Positions 43,211 to 51,819 of a stretch of DNA of 64,000 nucleotides are shown here, one piece after another. The translations under genes and the position numbers were made by a program. This DNA is from Hyphomicrobiales bacterium (GTDB taxonomy: Bacteria; Pseudomonadota; Alphaproteobacteria; Rhizobiales; Beijerinckiaceae): assembly GCA_947455725.1 (NCBI GenBank), contig CANGPL010000009.1, forward strand, positions 1 through 64,000. Direction: 5' to 3'. Every line of letters begins with the position of its first letter. Positions within the stretch are counted from its first letter, which is position 1. The notes beneath the pieces are model-generated. The model was given only the letters and a program-made list of their open reading frames with translations. It did no database searches and was not told the origin of the DNA.

Positions 43211-44032
43211 ATGACGGCCGAACATGATAAAGCCCATGCTTATCGCATAAAGCCAAACGAAAAGGTCGATCTGAGTACCATCGATCCAAAAGATACGAGC
43301 GGTATTGGCGATGCCGACAAAGCCCATTCGATACTTGCCAGCACGATTGAAGAAATCAACATCCTTCAAGACCGACTATATGCCGAAGGCAAACATAGCC
43401 TACTCGTCATTCTGCAAGGCATGGATACAAGCGGAAAAGATGGAACCGTACGGGGAGTCTTCAACGCCACGGGGCCGATGGGCGTTACCGTTCAACCGTT
43501 TCGCAAGCCCTGCGGCGAAGAGTTAATGCATGACTATCTCTGGCGAGCGCATCTTGCCGCCCCTCGGAAGGGCACCATCGGAATTTTCAACCGCTCCCAT
43601 TATGAAGACGTACTGATCGCCAAAGTAAGAAAACTTGCACCTCATAGTGAACTTGAAAACCGATACGAACAAATAAATGCTTTTGAAAAAATGCTCGTTG
43701 AGAATGGCACTGTCATTGTTAAGTTCATGTTGCACATTTCAAAAGCAGAACAAGGAAAACGCTTACAAGAGCGTCTCGATGATCCGGATAAAAGGTGGAA
43801 ATTCCAAGCCGCCGATCTTGATGATCACAAGGATTGGAAAGAGTATATGCACGCCTATGAAACAATGCTCGAGCGATGCTCTACGCCCCATGCACCTTGG
43901 CATGTCATTCCGTCAGATCACAAATGGGCGCGTAATGTTGCTGTTGCCAACATTGTCCGTGACGCCTTGCAGCAATTAGATCCGCAATATCCTCAGCCAG
44001 ATTGGAAGCCAAGCGACTTTGTGATCGATTGA
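43211..44032 (+). CDS. ppk2: Polyphosphate kinase 2 family protein
   Basis: PPK2 enzymes transfer phosphate between polyphosphate and nucleotides in the cytosol. The P-loop is ILQGMDTSGKDGTVRGV (about residues 77-93), with the lid and Walker B FNRSHYEDVLIAKV. LHISKAEQGKRLQERLDDPDKRWKF is highly typical. At 273 residues it is a single-domain enzyme. Subclass (AMP, ADP or both as acceptor) is not certain from inspection. Confidence 0.93.
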   Translation: MTAEHDKAHAYRIKPNEKVDLSTIDPKDTSGIGDADKAHSILASTIEEINILQDRLYAEGKHSLLVILQGMDTSGKDGTVRGVFNATGPMGVTVQPFRKPCGEELMHDYLWRAHLAAPRKGTIGIFNRSHYEDVLIAKVRKLAPHSELENRYEQINAFEKMLVENGTVIVKFMLHISKAEQGKRLQERLDDPDKRWKFQAADLDDHKDWKEYMHAYETMLERCSTPHAPWHVIPSDHKWARNVAVANIVRDALQQLDPQYPQPDWKPSDFVID

Positions 44033-44131
44033 CATCGTATTTTCATACAATTGCCGGATAATTTTACTTTAAGCTTGCGCTTTCCACCAAATCCGACACG
44101 ATGACATAAATTTCAATCAGGGGTCGATTTT

Positions 44132-45721
44132 ATGGTTCGGTACACGACGTTTGCGTTGGTAACATTAGCGGCTATTGCGTGTTTATTCGCCTATACATTC
44201 CACCCTGTCTTCGCCGGCGGCTTTTGGCTTTTTGGAACCTTATCCGCCATAGGCGTCTATAACGTCACCCAGACCAAACATAGTATTTTACGTAACTATC
44301 CAGTGATCGGGCTTGTCCGCTTTTTCCTTGAAAGCACCCGCAAGGAGATGCGCCAATATTTCATCGAAAGCGATACAGACGGAACGCCCTTTAGCCGCAA
44401 TAAGCGATCCATCGTGTATCAGCGTGCGAAAATCCAATTGGATAAGCGCCCCTTTGGTACGATACTTGACGTCTATCAACCGGGCTTTGAATGGCTTGCC
44501 CATTCTCTATCGCCTAAGCATCCCGACCCGTCATCCTTTCGCGTAACGATTGGTGGCCCTGCCTGCACTCAGCCTTATGAGGCGTCGGTCTTTAACATAT
44601 CAGCAATGAGCTTTGGTGCGCTCAGCGCGAATGCAATTAAAGCCCTTAATAAGGGCGCAAAACTTGGCGGCTTCGCGCATGATACCGGCGAAGGTAGCAT
44701 CTCTATCCATCACCGTGAATTCGGCGGTGACCTCATTTGGGAATTAGGATCAGGCTATTTCGGCTGCCGCAATCCGGATGGAAGTTTTTCCGCCGAAAAA
44801 TTTGCGTCCCAAGCCAAAGATCCGCAGATCAAAATGATCGAAATTAAATTGAGCCAAGGCGCTAAGCCGGGTCATGGCGGTGTGCTACCGGGCGCGAAAG
44901 TCACGGCCGAAATTGCTGAGGCGCGTGGCGTTCAAATCGGTGAAGATTGCGTTTCGCCCGCCTCCCATCCGGCCTTCTCGGATCCCCGTGGACTGATGAA
45001 GTTTATCGTTCAGCTGCGTGAACTTTCAAATGGTAAGCCTGTTGGATTTAAATTGTGCATCGGCGATAAAAATGAATTTTTAGCCATCGCAAAGGCGATG
45101 ATCGAAACCGGTGTCGCGCCCGACTTTATTGTGGTCGACGGTGCGGAAGGTGGCACGGGAGCAGCCCCCCTCGAATTTACCGATCATATTGGTATGCCAC
45201 TGCGCGATGGCTTAAATTTCGTTCACTCAACGCTTACCGGATTAGGCCTGCGCGACACTATTAAAATCGGTGCCGCTGGCAAGATCACATCGGCGTTTGA
45301 TATGGCGCGCGTGATGGCACTTGGTGCCGATTGGTGCAATGCGGCGCGCGGCTTTATGTTCGCGATTGGCTGCATTCAATCGCAAAGCTGCCACACCGAT
45401 CAATGCCCCGTAGGCGTTGCCACGCAAGACAAGTTAAGGCAGCGCGCCCTCATCGTACCTGATAAAGCGCAACGTGTCGCAAACTTCCATGCCAACACGT
45501 TACAAGCACTGGCCGAAGTCATTGGTGCTGCGGGTCTTATGCACCCATCGGACATCAGGGCAACCCAACTTCACCGCCGGATTAGCCCAACCCAAACCAA
45601 GAATTTTGCTGAGCTTTATCCTGTTATGAAAAAGGGTGAGTTGTTATCAGGCGGCGGAGATCACGAGATGCAAAAAAATTGGCAACTTGTATCAGCTGAT
45701 CGGTTCACTCTCGCCGATTAA
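44132..45721 (+). CDS. FMN-binding glutamate synthase-like protein, membrane-anchored
   Basis: A 529-residue protein. Two N-terminal membrane helices (about residues 4-22 and 26-45) precede a GltB-type TIM-barrel synthase domain. FGALSANAIKALNKGAKLGG and SQGAKPGHGGVLPG are the FMN/2-oxoglutarate region. The [3Fe-4S] motif C-x5-C-x4-C is in GCIQSQSCHTDQCPVG. There is no N-terminal amidotransferase domain and no GltD partner nearby, so it cannot be ordinary glutamate synthase. The physiological reaction of this family is unclear. Its stop overlaps that of the convergent glycosyltransferase gene. Confidence 0.88.
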   Translation: MVRYTTFALVTLAAIACLFAYTFHPVFAGGFWLFGTLSAIGVYNVTQTKHSILRNYPVIGLVRFFLESTRKEMRQYFIESDTDGTPFSRNKRSIVYQRAKIQLDKRPFGTILDVYQPGFEWLAHSLSPKHPDPSSFRVTIGGPACTQPYEASVFNISAMSFGALSANAIKALNKGAKLGGFAHDTGEGSISIHHREFGGDLIWELGSGYFGCRNPDGSFSAEKFASQAKDPQIKMIEIKLSQGAKPGHGGVLPGAKVTAEIAEARGVQIGEDCVSPASHPAFSDPRGLMKFIVQLRELSNGKPVGFKLCIGDKNEFLAIAKAMIETGVAPDFIVVDGAEGGTGAAPLEFTDHIGMPLRDGLNFVHSTLTGLGLRDTIKIGAAGKITSAFDMARVMALGADWCNAARGFMFAIGCIQSQSCHTDQCPVGVATQDKLRQRALIVPDKAQRVANFHANTLQALAEVIGAAGLMHPSDIRATQLHRRISPTQTKNFAELYPVMKKGELLSGGGDHEMQKNWQLVSADRFTLAD

Positions 45722-46842
45722 GATTTCTTGCGCCACACCAATATGCTGCTGGTGACATAATTAAACACCGCGCCTGTTAGCGCACCAGCAAGTCCCGCAA
45801 CCCACCATTGCTGCCCTTCCGAGAATATCAAACGCGCCAATCCAACATTGGCAACAACGCCAATACTGCAACTGGCTGCAAAGAGGAGAAAGCCCGGTAC
45901 CAACGCCCAGCCCGTAATGCGCCGATCCCGATAGGTTAACCCATTATTGAGCAAGAAATTGCTCAGCATGGCGACATAGGTAGCCGTTGTTTGCGAAACA
46001 TCGAAACCGAAATCCGGAAAACTGGAGAGCATCAATTTTAAGAAAAGAAGGTGCACGACAACACCGGATGCACCAACAAGTCCGAATAAGAAAAAGCGCA
46101 CGGGAACAAGGCGCCCCGTAAGATGGTGCAATAGAAAGCCAAGATAATCGAAAGCAACGCGAGCATCGAGCTTGCTCTCGCCACGTTGCCTTTCTCTAAA
46201 CACGTACGGCGTTTCACGAATACTCAGCGGCTTATCTGCCGTCGCTAAAAGATCAGCCAAAATCTTAAAGCCTTCCGTCGCAAGTTTCGGCGCGGCACGC
46301 TCAACAATCTCCCGCCTGATCATAAAGAACCCGCTCATTGGATCTTTAACATCAGCCTTAATCACAAGGCGCGAAAGAAAGCGTCCAAAATCACTCACGA
46401 GACTGCGTTGCCCACTAAGCCCCGTAATCGCTGTACCTTCGCGCTCACGTGTTGCGATAACGAGATCAACGCCTTGCGCGCGAATAAGCGCCAACATGCG
46501 CACAAGCACGCGTTCGTCATGTTGAAGATCACCATCCATCACCGCGACATACTGCGCGCTTGATGAGAGCATCCCCTCAATCGAAGCGCCCGAAAGACCA
46601 CGACGACCAACGCGCCGAATGCATCGCACACGCGGATTTTTGGCAGCAATTGATTTTACTTGCTCAGCTGTTCCATCAGGCGAATTATCGTCAACAAAAA
46701 TCAACTCCCAAGCGTCATCTTCTAAAGCTGCTTCGACAAGGCTAACGAGCGGGCCTATATTCGCTGCTTCATTAAAAACCGGAACGATGATCGAAAGCTC
46801 AGGCGCTTTACCTCTATGGTCGTTACTCTGTTGCACAGCCAT
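45718..46842 (-). CDS. GT2 glycosyltransferase fused to GtrA membrane domain
   Basis: A 374-residue fusion. The N-terminal GT2 domain (about residues 14-240) resembles dolichol-phosphate mannosyltransferase: IIVPVFNEAANIGPLV, DDNSPDGTAEQV and VMDGDLQHDERVL with the DxD-like site. The C-terminal GtrA domain (about 245-370) has four membrane helices (FFLFGLVGASGVVVHLLFLKL and others). Such proteins make or flip polyprenyl-phosphate sugars at the inner membrane for envelope glycosylation. No polysaccharide cluster is adjacent. Confidence 0.88.
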   Translation of the reverse strand: MAVQQSNDHRGKAPELSIIVPVFNEAANIGPLVSLVEAALEDDAWELIFVDDNSPDGTAEQVKSIAAKNPRVRCIRRVGRRGLSGASIEGMLSSSAQYVAVMDGDLQHDERVLVRMLALIRAQGVDLVIATREREGTAITGLSGQRSLVSDFGRFLSRLVIKADVKDPMSGFFMIRREIVERAAPKLATEGFKILADLLATADKPLSIRETPYVFRERQRGESKLDARVAFDYLGFLLHHLTGRLVPVRFFLFGLVGASGVVVHLLFLKLMLSSFPDFGFDVSQTTATYVAMLSNFLLNNGLTYRDRRITGWALVPGFLLFAASCSIGVVANVGLARLIFSEGQQWWVAGLAGALTGAVFNYVTSSILVWRKKS

Positions 46843-46857
46843 CGCTTTGCCACCCTA

Positions 46858-47934
46858 TCAAACTTCGCCCGCTCTTGGCGGGTAATAATGCGTATAGCCT
46901 TGCCAATCGGTGATGCGCCAGCCCTCGCCCTCAATTTCGCAGGAAAGCGGCGCGATTGGAACTTTACCATGGCCACCCGGCAAATCGATCACATAAGTAG
47001 GCTGCGCAAGGCCCGACAGCCTACCGCGCAATTGATCGATGAGCGCTTTTCCCTCCGTCAAAGATGTCCGCCAATGGGAGGTGCCAGGCGCTAGATCACC
47101 ATGATGCAAATAGTAGGGCTTCACGCCAGCCTCAACAAAAGCACGCATCAAATCAGTAAGCGTGTCCGCTTCGTCATTGACACCCTTCAACAAGACCGTC
47201 TGGCTGATGAGATGAATACCCGCCTGCGAGAGCTTTGTAAGCGCATCACGCGCGTCCGTCGTTAATTCTCGCGGATGATTGCAATGAACAGCAAGCCAAG
47301 CGGTCTTGCCCTCGGGCTTCAGCGAACTGGCCAATTCATCCGTTACCGCTTCCGGCATCACGACAGGCACACGGGTATGCCACCGAATGATCTTCACATG
47401 AGGAATGGCAGACAATCTCTGGCCAATGGCTCTCAAGCGGCGGGGCGAAAGAATGAGTGGATCGCCACCCGTAATCACCAATTCCCAGATCTTAGGATGT
47501 GCCGCGAGATAGGCAAAGGCACGGTCAAGCGCTGCCTCCGATAGCATTTCACCCTTATCGGGCCCCACTTTTTCGCGTCGGAAGCAAAAACGGCAATAGA
47601 CCGGGCAAATATGAACAAGCTTAAGTAAAGCCCGGTCCGGATAACGATGCACAATCCCTTCAACCGGGCTATGCACGTCATCGCCAATCGGATCGATCAG
47701 CTCGCTCGGCAAATTCTCTAATTCGCGGGCATCGGGTAAAAATTGCAGCGCAATCGGATCGCTCGGGTCCCTAGGATCAATGAGCTTCGCCATCGCGTCC
47801 GTGACAGCAATCGCGTATCGCGCGGCCACGGGCGCGAGCGGCGTGCGATTGGACGCTGGCAATAGCCCAGAGCCAACGAGATCATCTAAGGAACGGAGAG
47901 GTTTGGACAAAGCTTTGCTTAAGACCTCGATCAA
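46858..47934 (-). CDS. Radical SAM lysine 2,3-aminomutase family protein (KamA/EpmB)
   Basis: A 358-residue radical SAM enzyme. The cluster motif CPVYCRFC gives Cys110, Cys114 and Cys117. HRYPDRALLKLVHI and TGGDPLILSPRRL are typical of the aminomutase family, and HCNHPRELT and GVNDEADTLTDL follow. The family isomerises lysine to beta-lysine, free or for EF-P modification (EpmB). No epmA or efp is in the window, so the choice stays open. The open frame starts at a TTG (47934) only 4 bases after the tRNA-Leu 3' end. A TTG at 47910 is the next option. No ribosome binding site is seen before either. Confidence 0.88.
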   Translation of the reverse strand: MIEVLSKALSKPLRSLDDLVGSGLLPASNRTPLAPVAARYAIAVTDAMAKLIDPRDPSDPIALQFLPDARELENLPSELIDPIGDDVHSPVEGIVHRYPDRALLKLVHICPVYCRFCFRREKVGPDKGEMLSEAALDRAFAYLAAHPKIWELVITGGDPLILSPRRLRAIGQRLSAIPHVKIIRWHTRVPVVMPEAVTDELASSLKPEGKTAWLAVHCNHPRELTTDARDALTKLSQAGIHLISQTVLLKGVNDEADTLTDLMRAFVEAGVKPYYLHHGDLAPGTSHWRTSLTEGKALIDQLRGRLSGLAQPTYVIDLPGGHGKVPIAPLSCEIEGEGWRITDWQGYTHYYPPRAGEV

Positions 47935-47938
47935 GAGA

Positions 47939-48025
47939 TGGTGCGGACAGCGGGAGTCGAACCCGCACAGTATTACTACCGAGGGATTTTAAGTCCCTTG
48001 CGTCTACCAGTTTCGCCATGTCCGC
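47939..48025 (-). tRNA. tRNA-Leu (anticodon UAA)
   Basis: The minus strand folds as a class II tRNA. The acceptor is GCGGACA pairing with TGTCCGC, discriminator A, and a genomically encoded CCA (47939-47941). The D-arm is GCGAAACTGGTAGACGC, the anticodon arm GGGACTTAAAATCCC with UAA, then a short variable arm CGGTAGTAATACTG and T-arm GCGGGTTCGACTCCCGC. It lies between gpt and the lysine aminomutase gene on the same strand. Confidence 0.96.
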
Positions 48026-48122
48026 ATGTCATGGTCAGCTTCTGTCGATTCCGACAGCGTCAGAGGGTTACAGAAGCACTGGCAGCCGTGCAACCCCCTA
48101 CCCGTCTGCTTTGGACTAAATC

Positions 48123-48626
48123 TTAGCCTTTATGGCCCTCAGCGATCGGGGCTTGATAGGCGAGGCCCATATCCCAAGGGAAATAAATCCAAGTATCTTG
48201 GGAAACTTCCGTAATAAACGTATCAACCAATGGCCTTCCAAGCGGCTTGGCATAAATTGTTGCAAAATGAGCATCGGGCAAAATATCCCGCACAATACGG
48301 GCCGTTTTGCCGGTATCGACCAAATCATCGATCACCAAAATGCCTTTGCCGCCCTTTTCGCCCTTGGCAATCACATCATCGGCAATGCGCTTCAAAACCA
48401 TCAACTCGCCTTGATTGGTGTAGTCGTGATAGCTCGCGATGCAGATTGTTTCGATCACCCGAACGCCTAATTCGCGAGAAACGACCGCCGCTGGCACCAA
48501 ACCGCCGCGTGTGATGCAAATAATCGACGAAAAAGGCCCAGAGGACGCAAGCCGCCACGCCAGCGCGCGTGCATCACGATGAAATTGGTCCCACGAAACC
48601 GGAAAAGCTTTCTGTGCCTGGCTCAT
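48123..48626 (-). CDS. gpt: Xanthine phosphoribosyltransferase
   Basis: A purine-salvage enzyme that joins xanthine or guanine to PRPP. The PRPP-binding loop is [39 protein letters not shown] and the C-terminal [14 protein letters not shown] fit the XGPRT/Gpt family. 167 residues, typical. Upstream the CinA-like gene ends 7 bases before its start; downstream is the tRNA-Leu gene on the same strand. Confidence 0.93.
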   Translation of the reverse strand: MSQAQKAFPVSWDQFHRDARALAWRLASSGPFSSIICITRGGLVPAAVVSRELGVRVIETICIASYHDYTNQGELMVLKRIADDVIAKGEKGGKGILVIDDLVDTGKTARIVRDILPDAHFATIYAKPLGRPLVDTFITEVSQDTWIYFPWDMGLAYQAPIAEGHKG

Positions 48627-48633
48627 TAATCAC

Positions 48634-49389
48634 TCACATTGCGTTAGATTTAAGTTGGGAAATGAGGTCTGAAACCGCCGCTTTTGCGGTCTCCAATAGG
48701 GTTTCGTCGCGCGATCGCAGGACAATTTGATTGATAAAGCGCTGACCATCAAAATGCGGGTACGAGCCGATAATAACGCCCGCGTGAGCCTTTTGAACCT
48801 CGCCAAGTCCCGTCGCATAAGCGCCTTCGGGCAGGCCGCCCGAGTCCACCGAGACCGAAAGCAATTTCTTGCCCACCTTCAGCTTAGGTATAACGCCTTC
48901 AAGCATGGCCTGCATAATGGCCGGCACACCCGCCATCACAATCACATTTTCAACCATAAAGCCCGGCGCCTTCGATATCGGATTTTCGATCAAATCCGCT
49001 CCATGCGGAATTCGCGCCATGCGCAAACGGGCTTCGTTCAGGTCTTCGGGATTAGCATAGCGCTCCTTGAGCATCGCAACTGCCCGCGGATCATGCGAAA
49101 TGGCAACGCCAAGAGCCTTGGCTACACAATCCGCCGTAATATCATCATGGGTCGGGCCGATGCCGCCGGTGGTGAACAGATAGGTATTACGGCTCCGTAG
49201 CGCGTTGACCGCCTCGACAATGGCCGCCTCGTCATCCGAAACGACCCGAACTTCACGAAGATCAATACCAATTGCGGTCAAATATTCCGCAATATAGCCA
49301 ATATTCTTATCTTTTGTCCGCCCCGAGAGGATCTCGTCACCGATCACGAGCAATGCTGCCGTTACTCTCTCCGAATTTGTCGACACCAT
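48634..49389 (-). CDS. CinA-like molybdopterin-binding (MoCF) protein
   Basis: A 251-residue protein with a MoaB/Mog-type domain: LLVIGDEILSGRTKDKNIG at about residues 14-32 and the glycine-rich TTGGIGPTHDDITADCVAKAL. GFMVENVIVMAGVPAIMQAML follows. It is like the N-terminal half of CinA and lacks the PncC deamidase domain. Many alphaproteobacteria have this short form. A role in molybdopterin chemistry or ADP-ribose pyrophosphatase activity is known for relatives; which applies here is uncertain. Confidence 0.88.
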   Translation of the reverse strand: MVSTNSERVTAALLVIGDEILSGRTKDKNIGYIAEYLTAIGIDLREVRVVSDDEAAIVEAVNALRSRNTYLFTTGGIGPTHDDITADCVAKALGVAISHDPRAVAMLKERYANPEDLNEARLRMARIPHGADLIENPISKAPGFMVENVIVMAGVPAIMQAMLEGVIPKLKVGKKLLSVSVDSGGLPEGAYATGLGEVQKAHAGVIIGSYPHFDGQRFINQIVLRSRDETLLETAKAAVSDLISQLKSNAM

Positions 49390-49569
49390 CGGTAACCCCT
49401 ATTCTGAACTCTATCGTTCTATAGCCCACTCAAATTTTGGCTCAAGCGAAACCCTACGGCCATGCACCAAGAAATAATAACTAGGCCGTCTATTGGATGA
49501 AAAGCTTGCAAAGCAGGCAGGTTTAAATCATTTCTGAACAATAACCTTCGCGCCACAGAAACGGATCCG

Positions 49570-50409
49570 ATGACTTTCGTTGAAGCCACCCATGCCACCC
49601 GCCGCAGACCCGGCGAAATCAAGCTTTTTGGGGCTGAGGCGTTCGCTTCGATGCGAAAAGCGGGGCAATTAACGGCTCAAGCGCTCGATCTGATGGTTGA
49701 TCTCGTAAAATCCGGCGTAACGACCGATTATCTCGATCGCGTCGCGTTTGAATTCGCGATGGACCACAAGGCCTATCCGGCGCCACTCAATTATCGCGGC
49801 TTCACCCGCGGCATTTGTACGTCGATCAATCACGTTGTCTGCCACGGCATCCCCAATGACAAGCCGCTACGAGATGGCGATATCGTCAATATCGATATTA
49901 CCCTCGTGGTCGATGGTTGGCATGGCGATTCAAGCCGCATGTATGGCGTAGGCGAAGTCCCGCGCCGGGCCGAGCGCCTCGTCGACATTACCTATGAATG
50001 CCTAATGCGCGGCATTGCGGCGGTGAAGCCCGGCGGCACCACAGGTGATATCGGCTATGCGATCCAATCTTACGCCGAGTCTGAGCGTTGCTCGGTTGTA
50101 AGAGATTTTTGTGGCCATGGCCTCGGACAACTCTTCCATGACGAGCCCAATATTCTTCACTATGGCCGCAAGGGGGATGGCGTGCCGCTAAAGCCCGGAA
50201 TGTTGTTTACGATCGAACCAATGATCAATCTGGGTCGCCCCGAAGTAAAAGTGTTAGGCGATGGCTGGACAGCTGTCACAAGAGACAGATCGCTTTCGGC
50301 TCAATTCGAACATACCATAGGCGTGACGGAAACGGGCTGCGAGATTTTTACGCTTTCACCCAAAGGCCTCGACAAGCCGCCGCTCGGATCAATGACAACA
50401 GGGGACTAA
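49570..50409 (+). CDS. map: Methionine aminopeptidase, type I
   Basis: Removes the initiator methionine from new proteins in the cytosol. The di-metal ligands are visible: Asp in DIVNIDITLVVDGWHGDSSRM (two), His in GHGLGQLFHDEPNI, Glu in FTIEPMINLG and Glu in SAQFEHTIGVTETG. SINHVVCHGIPNDKPL is the type I signature. 279 residues. A 180-base gap separates it from the divergent CinA-like gene. radC follows 3 bases after its stop. Confidence 0.96.
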   Translation: MTFVEATHATRRRPGEIKLFGAEAFASMRKAGQLTAQALDLMVDLVKSGVTTDYLDRVAFEFAMDHKAYPAPLNYRGFTRGICTSINHVVCHGIPNDKPLRDGDIVNIDITLVVDGWHGDSSRMYGVGEVPRRAERLVDITYECLMRGIAAVKPGGTTGDIGYAIQSYAESERCSVVRDFCGHGLGQLFHDEPNILHYGRKGDGVPLKPGMLFTIEPMINLGRPEVKVLGDGWTAVTRDRSLSAQFEHTIGVTETGCEIFTLSPKGLDKPPLGSMTTGD

Positions 50410-50412
50410 ACC

Positions 50413-51126
50413 ATGACGGCATCCCATTCTCCCGACGCCGGAAAAGCGATCGAGGAGGATCATGCCGCAGGCCACCGCCATAGGTTGCGCGAACGATTTT
50501 CTCGCGCGGGAACTGCCGCTGTACAAAACTACGAATTGCTAGAATTGCTTTTGTTTCGCACCATTCCAAGGCGGGATGTCAAACCCTTGGCCAAAAAACT
50601 GATCGCCGAATTTGGCTCGGTCGCCGAAGTGCTTGGTGCACCCTATGCAAGATTATGCGGCGTTGACGGCATCGGTGAGGCAACCGCCATTGATTTAAAA
50701 ATTATTGAAGCCGCAGGGCGTGAACTCGCACGCGGAGAAATCAAAAGGCGCACCATTCTTGGATCATGGAGCTCCGTCATCGACTATTGCCGCGCTTCGA
50801 TGGCGTTTGAATCCCGTGAGATTTTTCGTATTTTATTTCTTGATAAGCGAAACGGCTTAATTGCCGATGAAGTGCAACAAACGGGAACCGTTGATCACAC
50901 GCCAGTCTATCCACGCGAAGTGGTTAAACGAGCACTGGAACTATCAGCAACCGCCGTCATCCTCGTGCATAATCACCCGTCGGGCGATCCAACCCCATCC
51001 AACGCGGATATCGCGATGACCCGCCAAATCGTTGATGCCGGCAAACCGCTTGGCGTACTTGTCCATGACCACATCATCATCGGGCGGAATGGCCACGCAA
51101 GCTTCAAAGGACAAGGGCTTATTTAA
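50413..51126 (+). CDS. radC: RadC family JAB-domain protein
   Basis: A 237-residue protein: a helix-hairpin-helix N-terminal region (about 30-100, [19 protein letters not shown]) and a C-terminal JAB/MPN domain with the metal site [14 protein letters not shown]. Long annotated as DNA repair protein RadC, but its repair role in E. coli has been questioned. Its position directly after map is common in alphaproteobacteria. Confidence 0.93.
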   Translation: MTASHSPDAGKAIEEDHAAGHRHRLRERFSRAGTAAVQNYELLELLLFRTIPRRDVKPLAKKLIAEFGSVAEVLGAPYARLCGVDGIGEATAIDLKIIEAAGRELARGEIKRRTILGSWSSVIDYCRASMAFESREIFRILFLDKRNGLIADEVQQTGTVDHTPVYPREVVKRALELSATAVILVHNHPSGDPTPSNADIAMTRQIVDAGKPLGVLVHDHIIIGRNGHASFKGQGLI

Positions 51127-51147
51127 TTTAGAAAAATAACCGCCGCC

Positions 51148-51750
51148 TCAAAAAATATGCGACGCACCGGTTAAAACCGCGACAATAAAGCCATAAGAAA
51201 ACGCGACACCCATCAAACCAATCGCGAAGCCGATGAGTGTCAGATAACCATCGCGTTCAACAAGCCCCAACCCCATCAAACAAAGCGCAATTCCGATTGG
51301 AATTTGACCAATCACAGGAAGTGCAAAAACAAGCCCAAGCGACAAAATGAGCAAGCCTAAGCCAAGAATTCGCCAGCTCGCGGCGTGATCAAACAAAGGC
51401 AAACGCGGGCGCGCCAATTTCTCGATCCAACGGACCCAAGGCATCGCCGTATCAACCGCCTTGGCTACGTCTTGCCGAGCGAGCGAATTTTTAAGAACGG
51501 CCGAGGGCAGCCAAGGGGCCGAGCGGCCAAAAATAAGCTGCAAAGAAATCGCGATCATTAAAAAGCCACTGACCAAGGCAATCGGTGGTGGCATGGGCAG
51601 GCTGTTGGGGAGCCCAAGGATAACGATCAGCAACGAGAAGCCCCGCGCACCCAACGCGTCCACAATCTGGCGGACGGTGATGCGATCGCCCTCGCCGTCT
51701 TTGGCGATTTTGGCGAGAAGTGACGAAATACGCAGCGAATGAGCAGACAT
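51148..51750 (-). CDS. ExoD-family membrane protein
   Basis: A 200-residue integral membrane protein with about five hydrophobic helices. It matches the ExoD family by ITVRQIVDALGARGFSLLIVILGLPNSLP and PMPPPIALVSGFLMIAISLQLIFGR. ExoD was found through exopolysaccharide defects in Sinorhizobium; its molecular role is unknown. It ends near the radC end, convergent with it. Confidence 0.85.
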   Translation of the reverse strand: MSAHSLRISSLLAKIAKDGEGDRITVRQIVDALGARGFSLLIVILGLPNSLPMPPPIALVSGFLMIAISLQLIFGRSAPWLPSAVLKNSLARQDVAKAVDTAMPWVRWIEKLARPRLPLFDHAASWRILGLGLLILSLGLVFALPVIGQIPIGIALCLMGLGLVERDGYLTLIGFAIGLMGVAFSYGFIVAVLTGASHIF

Positions 51751-51819
51751 GACCTATCGTTTCCTGTTACCGCGAGGCTTAGCAAAGCAAGCGTGAAAGC
51801 GATAGATGGCAATTCTACT

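Noticed and set aside
48042-48057. CTGTCG-ATTC-CGACAG hairpin upstream of tRNA-Leu as a terminator of gpt
   Set aside because: The stem is short and no T tract follows; it may simply be part of the tRNA leader.
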